Under the pieces are notes generated by a model that saw only the letters and a list, made by a program, of their open reading frames with translations, was not told the origin of the DNA and made no database searches. From positions 1 to 61,612 of the IMG/VR virus record IMGVR_UViG_3300046313_000168: DNA of 61,612 nt; one strand, written 5' to 3'. The position numbers and the translations under genes were made by a program. Below, one piece after another: positions 19,101 to 27,905 of the stretch (position 1 is its first letter; the number at the start of each line of letters is the position of its first letter). Origin of the DNA: a virus.

Positions 19101-19618
19101 TTACCCTTGAGATATATTTCGTTAAATGTTTTCAGTTCCGTGATGTGTTGTGACACCACATAAAACATGATGATGATGGGGTTGGCGTGTAGAAACGCAT
19201 GTAGGGCTGACAATCCATTTTCAGTATTGCGAAACTTAGTAGGTATGTCAACAGTGGAAAGGAAGGCTTCTGGGGAAAGATGACTAACCGATCTCGTGGT
19301 CATGACCGCATAAGCAATCATTTCAACAAGTTCTTTATAACCATCTGCTGTATCAGTCTTCAAACATTTCAGCTTAAACACAACACCGTCAGCAGCATTG
19401 TAGATAAAATCTCTGACTTTAGAATCAGAGTGTATTGTATCAACAAAGTTTGCCAACCGTGTAGGCATCAGAGCATAGAAAGGTTCAAAGCCTAGACTGA
19501 ATTCAAAGAACTGATTCAGCACATTCATGGCAGTGTTATCAACTTTTGCTGCGACAAGTTGCTTCAAGCAAGCATTGTCGACAGCGTCTAGCACCGCTTG
19601 TACGTGTGGTTTGTACAT
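19097..19618 (-). CDS. Unknown conserved-type phage protein
   Basis: 173 residues, mostly alpha-helical by composition (Leu, Ala, Lys, Asp), with no signal peptide or obvious membrane segment. Its stop TGA overlaps the ATG of the next gene, so it is coupled to it. A weak SD (GAAAG) lies upstream. No domain was recognised. Confidence 0.5.
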   Translation of the reverse strand: MYKPHVQAVLDAVDNACLKQLVAAKVDNTAMNVLNQFFEFSLGFEPFYALMPTRLANFVDTIHSDSKVRDFIYNAADGVVFKLKCLKTDTADGYKELVEMIAYAVMTTRSVSHLSPEAFLSTVDIPTKFRNTENGLSALHAFLHANPIIIMFYVVSQHITELKTFNEIYLKGK

Positions 19619-19621
19619 AGT

Positions 19622-20362
19622 TTAACTTTCGTTTTCAATATCAGCAGCTGTCATGGAAACAGGAAAGCCTACCCGAAATACTCTTCGGTCAAACCTAACC
19701 ACTTCCAAAGCCACCACGTAGTGTTCTATACCAAGGAAACACAGACCTTTGATAAAGACTCTCCAAGTCATGTTACCACGAGAGATCTCTTTCTTGATGC
19801 TGCCTTTGATGGATGATAAATCACGTTCGTTGGTGTTCATCATTGTTTTCTTGGCATAGTCGATGACCATGTCTTGCTCTGTAACTCCGCAATCGATAAA
19901 GCACTGATGGATTTTTTGGTAAAGTCCATGTAACACATTGGTCTCTTCCAACTCATCCTTTTCTTTATCTGTTCCACCGAACAATTTCATGTTGATGGTT
20001 TTATAATCGAAAATATGAGATTGCTCTATATTCTCGATCACGCTAGTTACTTTGTTGTTGAACGTGACAGAGAGTTTAAACTCCTTCACACCCAGAAACA
20101 CCATAGACTTCAAGAAGACTTTCCAAGACATAGAAGGCTTAGCCAGTTCTTTCTTAATGTTACCGCGAACCGAACTCAGTTCTTTGATGTTCTTAGGCAA
20201 ACCAGCATTTGTGATATACTGATCTATTCTGTTCTCGTACATGATACTGTCAACATTCATAGACTTCAACATCTCAATAAAGAGACGTGTAAGCATGCTG
20301 TTGACACTTCCAGTTTTAATCTGTCTGTTCAGATCCAGACTGAAGAGATTGACTGTGGACAT
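19622..20362 (-). CDS. Unknown protein made of two duplicated domains
   Basis: 246 residues with a clear internal duplication. LSSVRGNIKKELAKPSMSWK near residue 62 and LSSIKGSIKKEISRGNMTWR near 180 are each followed by V-F-x-K-x-x-x-FLG and a beta-strand-like stretch. The halves are joined by an acidic linker. The lysine-rich helix followed by a strand would suit nucleic-acid or protein binding, but no named family was recognised. The frame overlaps the preceding gene by 47 bases, and SD GAAAG precedes the ATG. Confidence 0.6.
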   Translation of the reverse strand: MSTVNLFSLDLNRQIKTGSVNSMLTRLFIEMLKSMNVDSIMYENRIDQYITNAGLPKNIKELSSVRGNIKKELAKPSMSWKVFLKSMVFLGVKEFKLSVTFNNKVTSVIENIEQSHIFDYKTINMKLFGGTDKEKDELEETNVLHGLYQKIHQCFIDCGVTEQDMVIDYAKKTMMNTNERDLSSIKGSIKKEISRGNMTWRVFIKGLCFLGIEHYVVALEVVRFDRRVFRVGFPVSMTAADIENES

Positions 20363-20822
20363 TTTGTATATCTTTCATAAGTGTGAGTAGGTCTCCACAT
20401 ACACTACCTACTGCTTTAAAGTTATGCTCTTGATTATAAGTACGATTTAACATTCTATCGTGCTTCTTATATAAGTCCATGAAGATCTCTACCTCTTCAA
20501 GAAAGAGGATCATCTGCTCAGATGGTTTTGTAAACATTCCATTAACAGTAAACCAATCTGGTAAACGTATCTGGAAGTGCTCTGTTGTCAAGGATCTCAA
20601 ATAGATCTCTTCTCCTGTTGAAAGCTTTCGATTGATTCTCCTAAGGTAGTTTAGATAGTCAGAAATGTTTTTCTTAACTACCGACAGACTTATCAAAGCT
20701 AAATCTGATGAATAAACAAATGCGTAATCTGTGTTTTTCAGTTTACGTATGAGTTCAGTTGTTTTCTCTTCTTGAGTTGGTTCTCTTGGTTTTTGAAACC
20801 AAGACTTGATGATCTCAAACAT
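20316..20822 (-). CDS. Unknown protein, first gene of the 20.8-18.3 kb run
   Basis: 168 residues, SD AAGGTAACC. It is helical with many charged residues and a polar C-terminus (VHSQSLQSGSEQTD); no family was recognised. It is transcribed from a promoter of the same kind as the cassette promoters, 30 bases before its ATG. The four genes from here down to 18291 overlap or nearly touch and end at a strong terminator, so they form one operon, probably expressed early. Confidence 0.6.
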   Translation of the reverse strand: MFEIIKSWFQKPREPTQEEKTTELIRKLKNTDYAFVYSSDLALISLSVVKKNISDYLNYLRRINRKLSTGEEIYLRSLTTEHFQIRLPDWFTVNGMFTKPSEQMILFLEEVEIFMDLYKKHDRMLNRTYNQEHNFKAVGSVCGDLLTLMKDIQNVHSQSLQSGSEQTD

Positions 20823-20851
20823 GGTTACCTTGTGTTGATTGAATAACTAGA

Positions 20852-20872
20852 CTCAACTAGAATATATATTAC
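20852..20872. promoter_or_regulatory. Probable early promoter(s) between divergent genes
   Basis: On the minus strand the sequence GTAATATATATTCTAGTTGAG closely matches the cassette promoter (ATATATTCTATTTGAG) and lies 30 bases before the ATG at 20822. On the plus strand the same bases contain TATATTAC (20865-20872), the string reported for phiKZ early promoters, 28 bases before the ATG at 20900. One or both directions may be active. Confidence 0.65.
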
Positions 20873-20899
20873 TTTACTAATTAAAGAAAGGGGTCCATT

Positions 20900-21292
20900 A
20901 TGGCAACAGAAGATGTATTGGACATTGACGATAAACGCAGATTAGAGCTGGGTCTTTCTTTAAGGGAAGACATGATCAGAGAGCTTACTAAGAAAGGTTC
21001 TTTACCTGAGAATCCCAAAGATAGGTATTTTCTATTAAAGATCATGGAAACCATGGATACCACTATCCTAGGCAAAGCCAAGATCAAGACTGATGATAAT
21101 GGACAGAAGACACAGGAAGCTGTGGCTAAATCTCTGTCTGAAATTCTCATCAGAACCACAGCTAGACTTCCTGATAGTCAGAGAGAAGCGCCTGTTGTTT
21201 CTTCTGATCACCAAGTTACCAATAAAGTTCTGGGTGAAACAGATCAAGGTTCTAGCACTTTAGATTACGAATCTTTCACAAGACCAAATTAA
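20900..21292 (+). CDS. Unknown small protein
   Basis: 130 residues, SD AAGGGG. The N-terminal half is helical (DKRRLELGLSLREDMIRELT and RYFLLKIMETMD). The C-terminal 50 residues are polar and likely flexible. Size and build resemble small accessory proteins such as small terminase subunits, but no diagnostic motif supports that. It stands alone on the plus strand between a divergent promoter region and a convergent terminator. Confidence 0.5.
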   Translation: MATEDVLDIDDKRRLELGLSLREDMIRELTKKGSLPENPKDRYFLLKIMETMDTTILGKAKIKTDDNGQKTQEAVAKSLSEILIRTTARLPDSQREAPVVSSDHQVTNKVLGETDQGSSTLDYESFTRPN

Positions 21293-21300
21293 AAAGCATT

Positions 21301-21330
21301 ATCTCACTACCCTGAAAAGGGTAGTGAGAT
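21301..21330. terminator. Convergent bidirectional terminator
   Basis: A perfect 13-base-pair stem, ATCTCACTACCCT with its complement around loop GAAA, lies between a plus gene ending at 21292 and a minus gene ending at 21338. The flanks are A-rich on one side and ATGTTTGTCATTT on the other. Confidence 0.88.
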
Positions 21331-21337
21331 ATGTTTG

Positions 21338-22024
21338 TCATTTAAAAGGATTGACTATCATAGAGAAGTCTTCTATGGGGAAAAACTTAAGACCTATGAT
21401 AGGAGCAGTGATGGTCTCTAGTATCTGAAAAGGATTCCTTTCCATATCCACATTTTCTTTGACCAATAAAGCTGGGCAAATAACTGTGACATCTGGACAA
21501 GCTCTTTTATTGAATCTACCAGCATCTGCTTGCACATCCATCCAAGCTATGCCATGGTACATGACCATGATAGACACATGGTTTCTGACATATTGAGGAG
21601 ACAGCTCGTCATTATCCATAGAGACTATTCTGATATCTGCTTCCATGTTGGTAACAGATGCGAGTATCTCTATAAACCCTGAAGATTCCTGTTCAGTCAA
21701 AGTGTAAGGATGTATGTTCAGTATAATCTCAGGCTTGAACACATGGGGTGAATTAAGATTGTTGAGAAGTGTGGATTTCACAAACTCTTTAATCATTCTT
21801 AAGACAGGAGTGACCATAGATTGCTTAAGAGTAGAAATATCTCTTTTCTGATATTTCTCTTTAAACCCTTCTACTTTAAAGAAGTCGTTCAATCTCTTAA
21901 AGTAATCTGCTGTCACACATGTCTCTAAAGCATCATTACCCATTAAAGCAAGCGTGCCTGCTCTGGTATCCATTAAAGCATCTAGCTCAACAAAGATAGT
22001 TTGTTTAGGTGTGTCTTTAATCAA
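21338..22024 (-). CDS. Unknown protein with TTG start
   Basis: 228 residues. The start codon is TTG, overlapping the TGA stop of the preceding gene (TTGA) with SD AAGGAG seven bases before it, so it is coupled to that gene. Alternating hydrophobic stretches (EIILNIHPYTL, ADIRIVSMDN, HVSIMVMYHGIAWMDV, DVTVICPALLV) suggest an alpha/beta fold. No family was recognised. Confidence 0.55.
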   Translation of the reverse strand: MIKDTPKQTIFVELDALMDTRAGTLALMGNDALETCVTADYFKRLNDFFKVEGFKEKYQKRDISTLKQSMVTPVLRMIKEFVKSTLLNNLNSPHVFKPEIILNIHPYTLTEQESSGFIEILASVTNMEADIRIVSMDNDELSPQYVRNHVSIMVMYHGIAWMDVQADAGRFNKRACPDVTVICPALLVKENVDMERNPFQILETITAPIIGLKFFPIEDFSMIVNPFK

Positions 22025-22686
22025 AGAGTGCTCCTTAACATCATAGATGTCAAGAACGTCTTAAGGGTTTTGGTAGACTCCACACCAGAGGCATAAGGCT
22101 CCACACTCTTTAAGTTAACTCTACCATATCTACTCAGCATGGCATTAAAAGCTATAAGACCTTTATTATCACCACCTCTGTACTTCATCAATTCTACCAT
22201 GGAGTTATCTAAACCCATGGCAGCACAGACTTGTAATTCAGGATAGGATAACTTAGCACCTTTGGATTCACCTGTTGGCTGACCTGTTAAAGCATCTACA
22301 GTTCTGCTGTCATCTGGCACAGAGATCTTCTTGATCAGAAGTTGCGAAGCCCTTCTGACAGGCAGATCCATAACCAAAGACTCTATAGGTGTTAAATGAT
22401 CAGGTATATCTTTCTTACCTGTGATCCAAAGTCTTTGAAAGAACTCATGTCCTAATTCATCAGCTATCTTGAGATTGTTCTCAAGACTCACGCCTGTATG
22501 TTTAAAGTTAGGTAACTGAATGACCAAAAAAGCTTTACCAGATTCCAAGTTCTTCATGAACTCGTCAAACTGCTTGTCATTCATCTTACCGAACACAGCT
22601 TTGTAGACGTCAGAATTACCTGACTTAGGTGCTATCTTTTCTATGTAAGACAGTATGACTGCCTCGGCTTCTTTTCTTTTGGCCAT
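22021..22686 (-). CDS. Unknown protein
   Basis: 221 residues from MAKRKEAEAVILSYIEKIA. The ATG at 22686 is preferred to a GTG nine bases upstream because it is correctly placed after GAGGTGTGGAG. No enzymatic motif was recognised; the protein is mixed alpha/beta with a basic start. It forms a three-gene run with its neighbours (22697-23026 and 21338-22024). Confidence 0.5.
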   Translation of the reverse strand: MAKRKEAEAVILSYIEKIAPKSGNSDVYKAVFGKMNDKQFDEFMKNLESGKAFLVIQLPNFKHTGVSLENNLKIADELGHEFFQRLWITGKKDIPDHLTPIESLVMDLPVRRASQLLIKKISVPDDSRTVDALTGQPTGESKGAKLSYPELQVCAAMGLDNSMVELMKYRGGDNKGLIAFNAMLSRYGRVNLKSVEPYASGVESTKTLKTFLTSMMLRSTL

Positions 22687-22696
22687 TCTCCACACC

Positions 22697-23026
22697 TCAA
22701 ATAGGTTTAGGTAGATTGTGCTGAATCATGAAGGGTACGACCTTAGACCTAAATAAAGTCAGCCAGTCAGACACATCTCCATTAGGAATCAAACAGAATC
22801 TTTCTTCTGTAGAGTCTACAGGAGCCATAATTAACTGCATGCTGAAATAACGATTCAGTTGAAAGCGTTGTACAGAGGAGCATTTGTCAGAAGCTTCTGT
22901 TACAAAACGATTTGTGTCATAGGCATCTAATGATTGACCAAGCCCATTGGAGATAAGTATCTGTCTGACTTCAGCCACCAGATCTATTTCACCTTTTTCT
23001 CTGGGTTTAAAATAATCTTGACTCAT
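22697..23026 (-). CDS. Unknown protein
   Basis: 109 residues from MSQDYFKPREKGEIDLVAEV. A longer frame from 23080 is rejected, because its first 18 codons would run through the terminator hairpin at 23053-23081. The segment 30-90 (SLDAYDTNRFVTEASDK, SSVQRFQLNRYFSMQLI) is helical; no family was recognised. It ends ten bases before the next start. Confidence 0.5.
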   Translation of the reverse strand: MSQDYFKPREKGEIDLVAEVRQILISNGLGQSLDAYDTNRFVTEASDKCSSVQRFQLNRYFSMQLIMAPVDSTEERFCLIPNGDVSDWLTLFRSKVVPFMIQHNLPKPI

Positions 23027-23052
23027 GATGTTTGTTCTTTTCAGTAAATGAG

Positions 23053-23081
23053 AACATGAGTGACCACTCAGGTCACTCATG
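23053..23081 (-). terminator. Terminator after the ATPase gene
   Basis: A perfect stem (ACATGAGTGACC with GGTCACTCATGT) begins eight bases after the stop at 23089. On the minus strand it is followed by TCTCATTT, a modest T-tract. Confidence 0.75.
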
Positions 23082-23088
23082 TTTTATG

Positions 23089-24498
23089 TTAGGTTAACCA
23101 ATAGGGTTTATATTCACCCTTGCGCATTCTGAGCAAATCCATGGTACTCAAAAACTTCAGTGGGTGGGTTTCGTTATTCACGGTCCACCAACCACGGGTT
23201 TGTGACAGGATCATATCCCAATCATAACCCAGCTCTTTTAAATCTTTATAGAGTTCTGCTGGTGTGCAGAAGTATTCAGATTGAGCTTTAAAGTATTCTT
23301 GTATCTGGCAAAGCTCAGAAGTGATATTCATGGCTCGTCGGAGTTTCAAATCTTTATCCAACTTACCACGAACCGTAGTTCTAGACAACTTACACTCAGG
23401 ATAAATATCCAAAGCATAGTTCTGCAAAGATCCGTTTAGACCAAAACGTCCAGAGTCTTTAATGTAATTGAACTCGGTCAACCCAGGCAATACACCTTCG
23501 GTCTGACTAACGATGATTTCAATGGTATTTCCTGACGGGCCTGACTTGGATCTCAACTGTTTCAAACTGACCAAATTAAGATCAAGATCACCAGCTGCGT
23601 TATTGTCACTAGATTTAGGGTATTCAGGTCCTTTTGTACCTTGGTTAACTAGAGGCGTAACTGAGTTAGCCATCCAGAAATTGTTAGTCAAAAAGAAAAA
23701 CTGATCTGTGACACCTTTGATCTTTTCACCCATCTTCATATGCTGAAGTTTCTTAGGTGGTGGTGCGGCATATGGACCAGATGCAATGGCTGTGTCTTGA
23801 CCAAGATGGGCTGATAACAACATGAAATGGTTGTGTGTGCCTGCTAGACCAGGCACTTCCATCAGGAAGCGCATCTTAGCTAGACCTTGGCGCATGTGGA
23901 TGGTGTTACCACCCGACTCACCCAGGGCATTCTCATCCTGCATTCTGGCTACATCTTCAGTCTCAAACCTACTAAAACTATCCACTTCAGAAAAGGTAGG
24001 GATGATAGTCTTCATTAATGTTTTACCATCTCTCTCCATGAAAGGGGTTTCGTACATGATAGAACTATCACCTTGTTTCTTATTCTCTTTCAAATAAGAC
24101 TTCAGCTTCTCATACCAATCATTACCATGGTAAACAGTACGGTCAGTAATAACCCAGGTGCCATCTGTAATGATATCTTTATTAGCAAAGGAAGTGAATT
24201 GATTTGTCAGCTGTCGAAGACGTTCTTCGTGAATGTTGATTTCTGTGTCATAAGTAGACATAGAAGTTTCAGCTGCAGACATTAGTCGATCAGCTGCCGA
24301 CAACATCATGTAATGCATGATGGTGGATTTGAACATGTTGCCACGTCCTGTGATGCCTGTCAAAGCACCTAATCCACCTAATAGAATACTCTCTCCGTGT
24401 TTACCCTTGACATAGAAACCTGTAGGTATATCCAGACAAGCTCCGATGTTGAGCATGATCTTGACACTGGGAGCTGGTTGAAAACCTTGTTTGATCAT
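23089..24498 (-). CDS. RecA/DnaB-fold ATPase, probable recombination or replication factor
   Basis: 469 residues, SD AAGGA. A P-loop is visible at 48-59 (GITGRGNMFKST), a degenerate GxxGxxxxxKST form. Near 165-175 a PTFSEVDSFSRF stretch could hold the Walker B acid, and near 225-235 MLLSAHLGQD fits a sensor motif of SF4/RecA-like ATPases. The C-terminal 100 residues look like a winged-helix-type domain (TPAELYKDLKELGYDWDMIL). It could be a RecA/UvsX-like recombinase or a DnaB-like helicase; the sequence alone does not decide. It is divergent from the gene at 24604. Confidence 0.65.
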   Translation of the reverse strand: MIKQGFQPAPSVKIMLNIGACLDIPTGFYVKGKHGESILLGGLGALTGITGRGNMFKSTIMHYMMLSAADRLMSAAETSMSTYDTEINIHEERLRQLTNQFTSFANKDIITDGTWVITDRTVYHGNDWYEKLKSYLKENKKQGDSSIMYETPFMERDGKTLMKTIIPTFSEVDSFSRFETEDVARMQDENALGESGGNTIHMRQGLAKMRFLMEVPGLAGTHNHFMLLSAHLGQDTAIASGPYAAPPPKKLQHMKMGEKIKGVTDQFFFLTNNFWMANSVTPLVNQGTKGPEYPKSSDNNAAGDLDLNLVSLKQLRSKSGPSGNTIEIIVSQTEGVLPGLTEFNYIKDSGRFGLNGSLQNYALDIYPECKLSRTTVRGKLDKDLKLRRAMNITSELCQIQEYFKAQSEYFCTPAELYKDLKELGYDWDMILSQTRGWWTVNNETHPLKFLSTMDLLRMRKGEYKPYWLT

Positions 24499-24603
24499 AA
24501 TTATTCCTTGAGGGACGTAGCGGGTTTACGCTGCACATAGTATGGAAACTCGTGCTAGTTTTTTCATTTGCTTTCTAGCGCTCAACTTACAAGGTAGTTA
24601 TCA

Positions 24604-25458
24604 ATGAATCTCAATATAGAAGCTCCGGTACAGAGCCTGGAACAAATGGCCCAGGTTATCACTCTTGAATCTTCATTTATAGACAATGCGATCTTTCGCA
24701 TCAATGAATTCTTTCCTAAACTAAGTAACCAACTTAGCGATACCGTTTCAGGTTTTACTGGTGAACGTTTCGGTGGATATGACACACCTAAAATTACAGC
24801 GTTCCAAGCACAACGTGATTTTAAAGTTATCTCGAAACGTGTTCAATCTCATAATTTCCTGGACTTTCAAGATATTCTTGTTCAAGTACCAGAAGGCTTT
24901 GATGGTAACCTCATAGATTACCTTCGGCTATTAGACCGCATCCACCTCGATGTTTTTAAAGAAACCCTTGAAGTAATAGGAGATTACAACATTGTTCTCT
25001 CATCTTTTATCACAAATAAAGAAGATAAAACGTCGCTTCGTGTGCATACTCAAGTTTATACGAGAGCCGATGCAAAAAGACAGCAAGTTCTAAAAGACAT
25101 AGCTGGCTTCTTCAAACACGATAGTGATCTGTCTCGTCTTCCTCTGCGCAAAGTGATCGCTCGCTTTGCTGATATGGAACAGCTGACCGATGCAGCTGTG
25201 GATCTTACTAAAGATAACCATATTAAAAATCTTGAGAAAGTTAAAGCTGCTGTTAATGAAACAGTTATTTATCTTGACAAGATCATGGCTAATAAAGAAA
25301 CAAGTGAAGTGTCTGGCTATGCAGCTAAGCAACTTGCTGAGAGTGCTATGTCGGTGGCGCGCTTGGTGGAGACTTGTTCTGTTTATGCTTTCAAAACCAG
25401 ACAAGCTATCGAATGCACCAGATCTCTGGTGGACACAATCGATAAAGTAACAAAGTAA
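24604..25458 (+). CDS. Unknown, largely helical protein
   Basis: 284 residues, SD AAGGT. Long helical stretches with an even mix of charge (for example KNLEKVKAAVNETVIYLDKI and AKQLAESAMSVARLVETCS) and no membrane segment. No domain was recognised; an internal virion or scaffold-like protein is possible. It is single on the plus strand and ends at a strong convergent terminator. The 105 bases upstream separate it from the ATPase gene and should hold promoters for both directions; no clear motif was seen there. Confidence 0.5.
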   Translation: MNLNIEAPVQSLEQMAQVITLESSFIDNAIFRINEFFPKLSNQLSDTVSGFTGERFGGYDTPKITAFQAQRDFKVISKRVQSHNFLDFQDILVQVPEGFDGNLIDYLRLLDRIHLDVFKETLEVIGDYNIVLSSFITNKEDKTSLRVHTQVYTRADAKRQQVLKDIAGFFKHDSDLSRLPLRKVIARFADMEQLTDAAVDLTKDNHIKNLEKVKAAVNETVIYLDKIMANKETSEVSGYAAKQLAESAMSVARLVETCSVYAFKTRQAIECTRSLVDTIDKVTK

Positions 25459-25464
25459 AGAAAT

Positions 25465-25500
25465 AAGATACTACAGGACCTGATGGTCCTGTAGTATCTT
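25465..25500. terminator. Convergent bidirectional terminator
   Basis: A very stable 16-base-pair stem (AAGATACTACAGGACC with its complement) is followed on the plus strand by AAATGCTTTTTTG. It lies between genes ending at 25458 (plus) and 25514 (minus). Confidence 0.92.
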
Positions 25501-25513
25501 AAATGCTTTTTTG

Positions 25514-25960
25514 TTAAGCTGCACTCAGTTCAGGTAAACTCCGAACCAATTTCTTGATATCATAGCGCATGACATCTTCATTGGCATACTTGATCCACTG
25601 CGGTGTGGTTTCAATCAAGTGTCGAGCCATGCTGTCTAGATCAGAAGCTGTGTAGTTACCGCTTTTGAATTGATCTAGATTAAAGCTTTTACCATGATAG
25701 GTAAAACTTTTCTCATGGGCAAATTCTTTCCACAGCACTTCTTTAACAAACATGGTGTCTGTCACTGCGGAAGGATTCTTACCCAATTGAAAAATGTCAT
25801 TGAGTTTTCTAGCCAAAGCCTGATCGGACGTGGGTTGCACATCTATCACAGAAAGAAGACTGGAGATATACATCAGTCTCTTAAACATACCGGGAAGTAT
25901 AAAACCGACGGCTGATTGTACTTTGTCTGAAAATCGCTCCATCATTGTAGTTGTTAACAT
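25514..25960 (-). CDS. Unknown small protein
   Basis: 148 residues. It begins 15 bases after the RNase H gene stops, in the same direction, and has no clear SD, so it may be translated by coupling. Helical composition; no membrane segment beyond a short hydrophobic stretch near 18-40 (FILPGMFKRLMYISSLLSVI). No family was recognised. Confidence 0.5.
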   Translation of the reverse strand: MLTTTMMERFSDKVQSAVGFILPGMFKRLMYISSLLSVIDVQPTSDQALARKLNDIFQLGKNPSAVTDTMFVKEVLWKEFAHEKSFTYHGKSFNLDQFKSGNYTASDLDSMARHLIETTPQWIKYANEDVMRYDIKKLVRSLPELSAA

Positions 25961-25974
25961 GATAAACGAACGAG

Positions 25975-27447
25975 TTAGTTAAGAAAAATTCTATCGGCAA
26001 AATAGTTAGACCATATACCGATACCAGAGTTACATTCTATTACAAATGCATAGCGAAGAGTTCTTTCTGAGTCTCTCCAAGAGATTAAAAAAATCTTAGG
26101 AGAATGATCCTCTAGCTTTTTAAGGTTATTCCGGGGTGGAATGTCCAGACCGAATAACACAGGTAGGTCTATCTTGTCAGTTCTTTCCTTGTAGGTGACA
26201 GAGATAGACAGCTTAATGTTTTTCAGAGCTGAAGTATATTCAGGTTTAAGAACATGTTGAGTGATGGACTCCTTTTTTACAAGTTTAGATTCCAAGTCAT
26301 AGAATGTACTTGTAACATCATGGATCTGAAAACCGTTGTGATTATCAGGCACATCACAGCCTGTTTTAGAGTAAGTTTGAAACTTAATCAACATATCCTC
26401 AAGGAAGTTGAAAGTCTCGATTGCTCTCATAGACAGGTTAGTTGGATTCAACTCTACGGTAACTGATTGGTTATCTAGGAAGTTTAACCCCTTGGACTTC
26501 CTATCACCAAGTAAACAATACTTACCATGTTTCTCTAGATAAGGATAGACTTCTTTGCTATATACCCGATCTAGCTTCATCATCACTATAGAGTTGTGAT
26601 TATTGGCATGATCAATTTGTTTGGCTTTGACATCCTCAATGACTTTTTCAGGTTCATAAAGTCTGACCACGGCAAAACCAGTTTCAGGTATGCGCTTACC
26701 AATGATGAAATCACCCACGCCTTTACCTGGCTCAGCTTGGAAGTAGCTGCCAGCTATGTTATACTCTTGGGTGGTGTTGAAATAAACTCTTTTGAAGTTC
26801 AGGAAAGGATGGCGCTCTACTGAAGATTTCCAATAGCCTTTAGGATCACTGTAGGTATAATGATCCTTACAGAGATTATCGGTAGAGTAATTCATACCGA
26901 TCACAGCCAAGGCATCTGCTCTGGTATTACCCATGTCGTTGTTATGACCTCTGACCCACTCAATCGTGATCTCTTGACCTATAGATAGAAGTTGTTTATA
27001 GTAAGCATAGACTTCCATCCAGATGTCTGCGTTAACTACAGGCAATCCATCTTGCTTAATCCAGTTGTTTCTTTCCCAACCTTTACACCACTCAGTCAAA
27101 CCTTTCTTGACATATTCACTATCTGTGAGAAAATGAATAGACTTGGGTTTATGCTGTTGCAGTTCTTTGAGTGTGGACAGAAAAGCAAAGACCTCAGCTC
27201 GGTTGTTGGTTCCGTCCACAGCTGAAGTGCCAATGAAGTCTATAAACTGTGTGGGGGATACTTCGACGATGTCGTCTTTAAGCTGTTTTTTATAGCCTTT
27301 GTTGGTGAGAAGGTACCCACCATCTAACTTAACAGAAGGTTTACCTTCTAAACTAAACAGATAGCCGTGGGTGCCGAATCCTATTTTACCTGGATTAGGT
27401 CTGGCAGAACCGTCGATGTAAACCACGGCATTGATTTGTGTGTCCAT
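25975..27447 (-). CDS. Ribonuclease HI with long C-terminal extension
   Basis: 490 residues, SD GAGAGC. The first ~190 residues form a type I RNase H domain with all catalytic acids visible: Asp12 (YIDGSARPNPG), Glu85 (NNRAE), Asp109 (LTDSEYV) and Asp178 (NTRADALA), plus the His of GHNN. It would remove RNA from RNA-DNA hybrids, for example primers. phiKZ also encodes an RNase H (gp155). The remaining 300 residues match no domain I recognise and make the protein about three times the usual length. The extension is beta-rich and may bind substrate or a partner. Confidence 0.9.
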   Translation of the reverse strand: MDTQINAVVYIDGSARPNPGKIGFGTHGYLFSLEGKPSVKLDGGYLLTNKGYKKQLKDDIVEVSPTQFIDFIGTSAVDGTNNRAEVFAFLSTLKELQQHKPKSIHFLTDSEYVKKGLTEWCKGWERNNWIKQDGLPVVNADIWMEVYAYYKQLLSIGQEITIEWVRGHNNDMGNTRADALAVIGMNYSTDNLCKDHYTYSDPKGYWKSSVERHPFLNFKRVYFNTTQEYNIAGSYFQAEPGKGVGDFIIGKRIPETGFAVVRLYEPEKVIEDVKAKQIDHANNHNSIVMMKLDRVYSKEVYPYLEKHGKYCLLGDRKSKGLNFLDNQSVTVELNPTNLSMRAIETFNFLEDMLIKFQTYSKTGCDVPDNHNGFQIHDVTSTFYDLESKLVKKESITQHVLKPEYTSALKNIKLSISVTYKERTDKIDLPVLFGLDIPPRNNLKKLEDHSPKIFLISWRDSERTLRYAFVIECNSGIGIWSNYFADRIFLN

Positions 27448-27483
27448 ACAGCTCTCTTTTAAATAACAAGTCAGTTGATAAAT

Positions 27484-27879
27484 CTACTTGCTACTTTTTA
27501 GATTGACGACGTCATTGATCATATCTTCAGGTTGTCGTCGCTTAAGCTTTCCGCAAACGATCTCATAGGCTCGTTCATTGACTCTACAGTTCTCAAGATC
27601 TTTCTTATCTAGCTCTATAGTCAGCTGTTTGGAAACTAAGTCTTTATTCAGTAAAGCTATTTCTTTTCTCTGCTTCATAACAGTGACACCAGTGGAGACT
27701 GAATTATATATTAGCAAAGCACCAAAGGTAAGTACACTGACTATGATAATTAATATGATAGCAAGCCAGATGTTGAACTTCTTGCTGAAAGGGTCTAGCT
27801 CCCCTTTTTTAACATTAAAGCCTATTTTAAAACTGGTATAGACCACCTTGATGATGGTCTTTAATGGTTTTAGCTCCAT
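27484..27879 (-). CDS. Small membrane protein with coiled coil
   Basis: 131 residues. One strong membrane segment lies at about 34-58 (WLAIILIIIVSVLTFGALLIY) after a basic N-terminus. A coiled-coil-like helix follows (LLNKDLVSKQLTIELDKKDLEN), with two Cys residues. The shape resembles an inner-membrane spanin or a membrane anchor, but a much better spanin pair is present at 44.5-45.4 kb, so another role is likely. Its start is 26 bases from the divergent gene at 27906. Confidence 0.55.
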   Translation of the reverse strand: MELKPLKTIIKVVYTSFKIGFNVKKGELDPFSKKFNIWLAIILIIIVSVLTFGALLIYNSVSTGVTVMKQRKEIALLNKDLVSKQLTIELDKKDLENCRVNERAYEIVCGKLKRRQPEDMINDVVNLKSSK

Positions 27880-27905
27880 TTTTTTCTTTCAGGTAAAGAC
27901 ACGAT

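Noticed and set aside
24499-24603. A structured RNA in the divergent ATPase/24604 gap
   Set aside because: Short G+C-rich patches are present but no convincing stem or known motif.
27484-27879. A second inner-membrane spanin
   Set aside because: It has a membrane helix and coiled coil but no partner lipoprotein nearby, whereas 44540-45351 is a complete pair.
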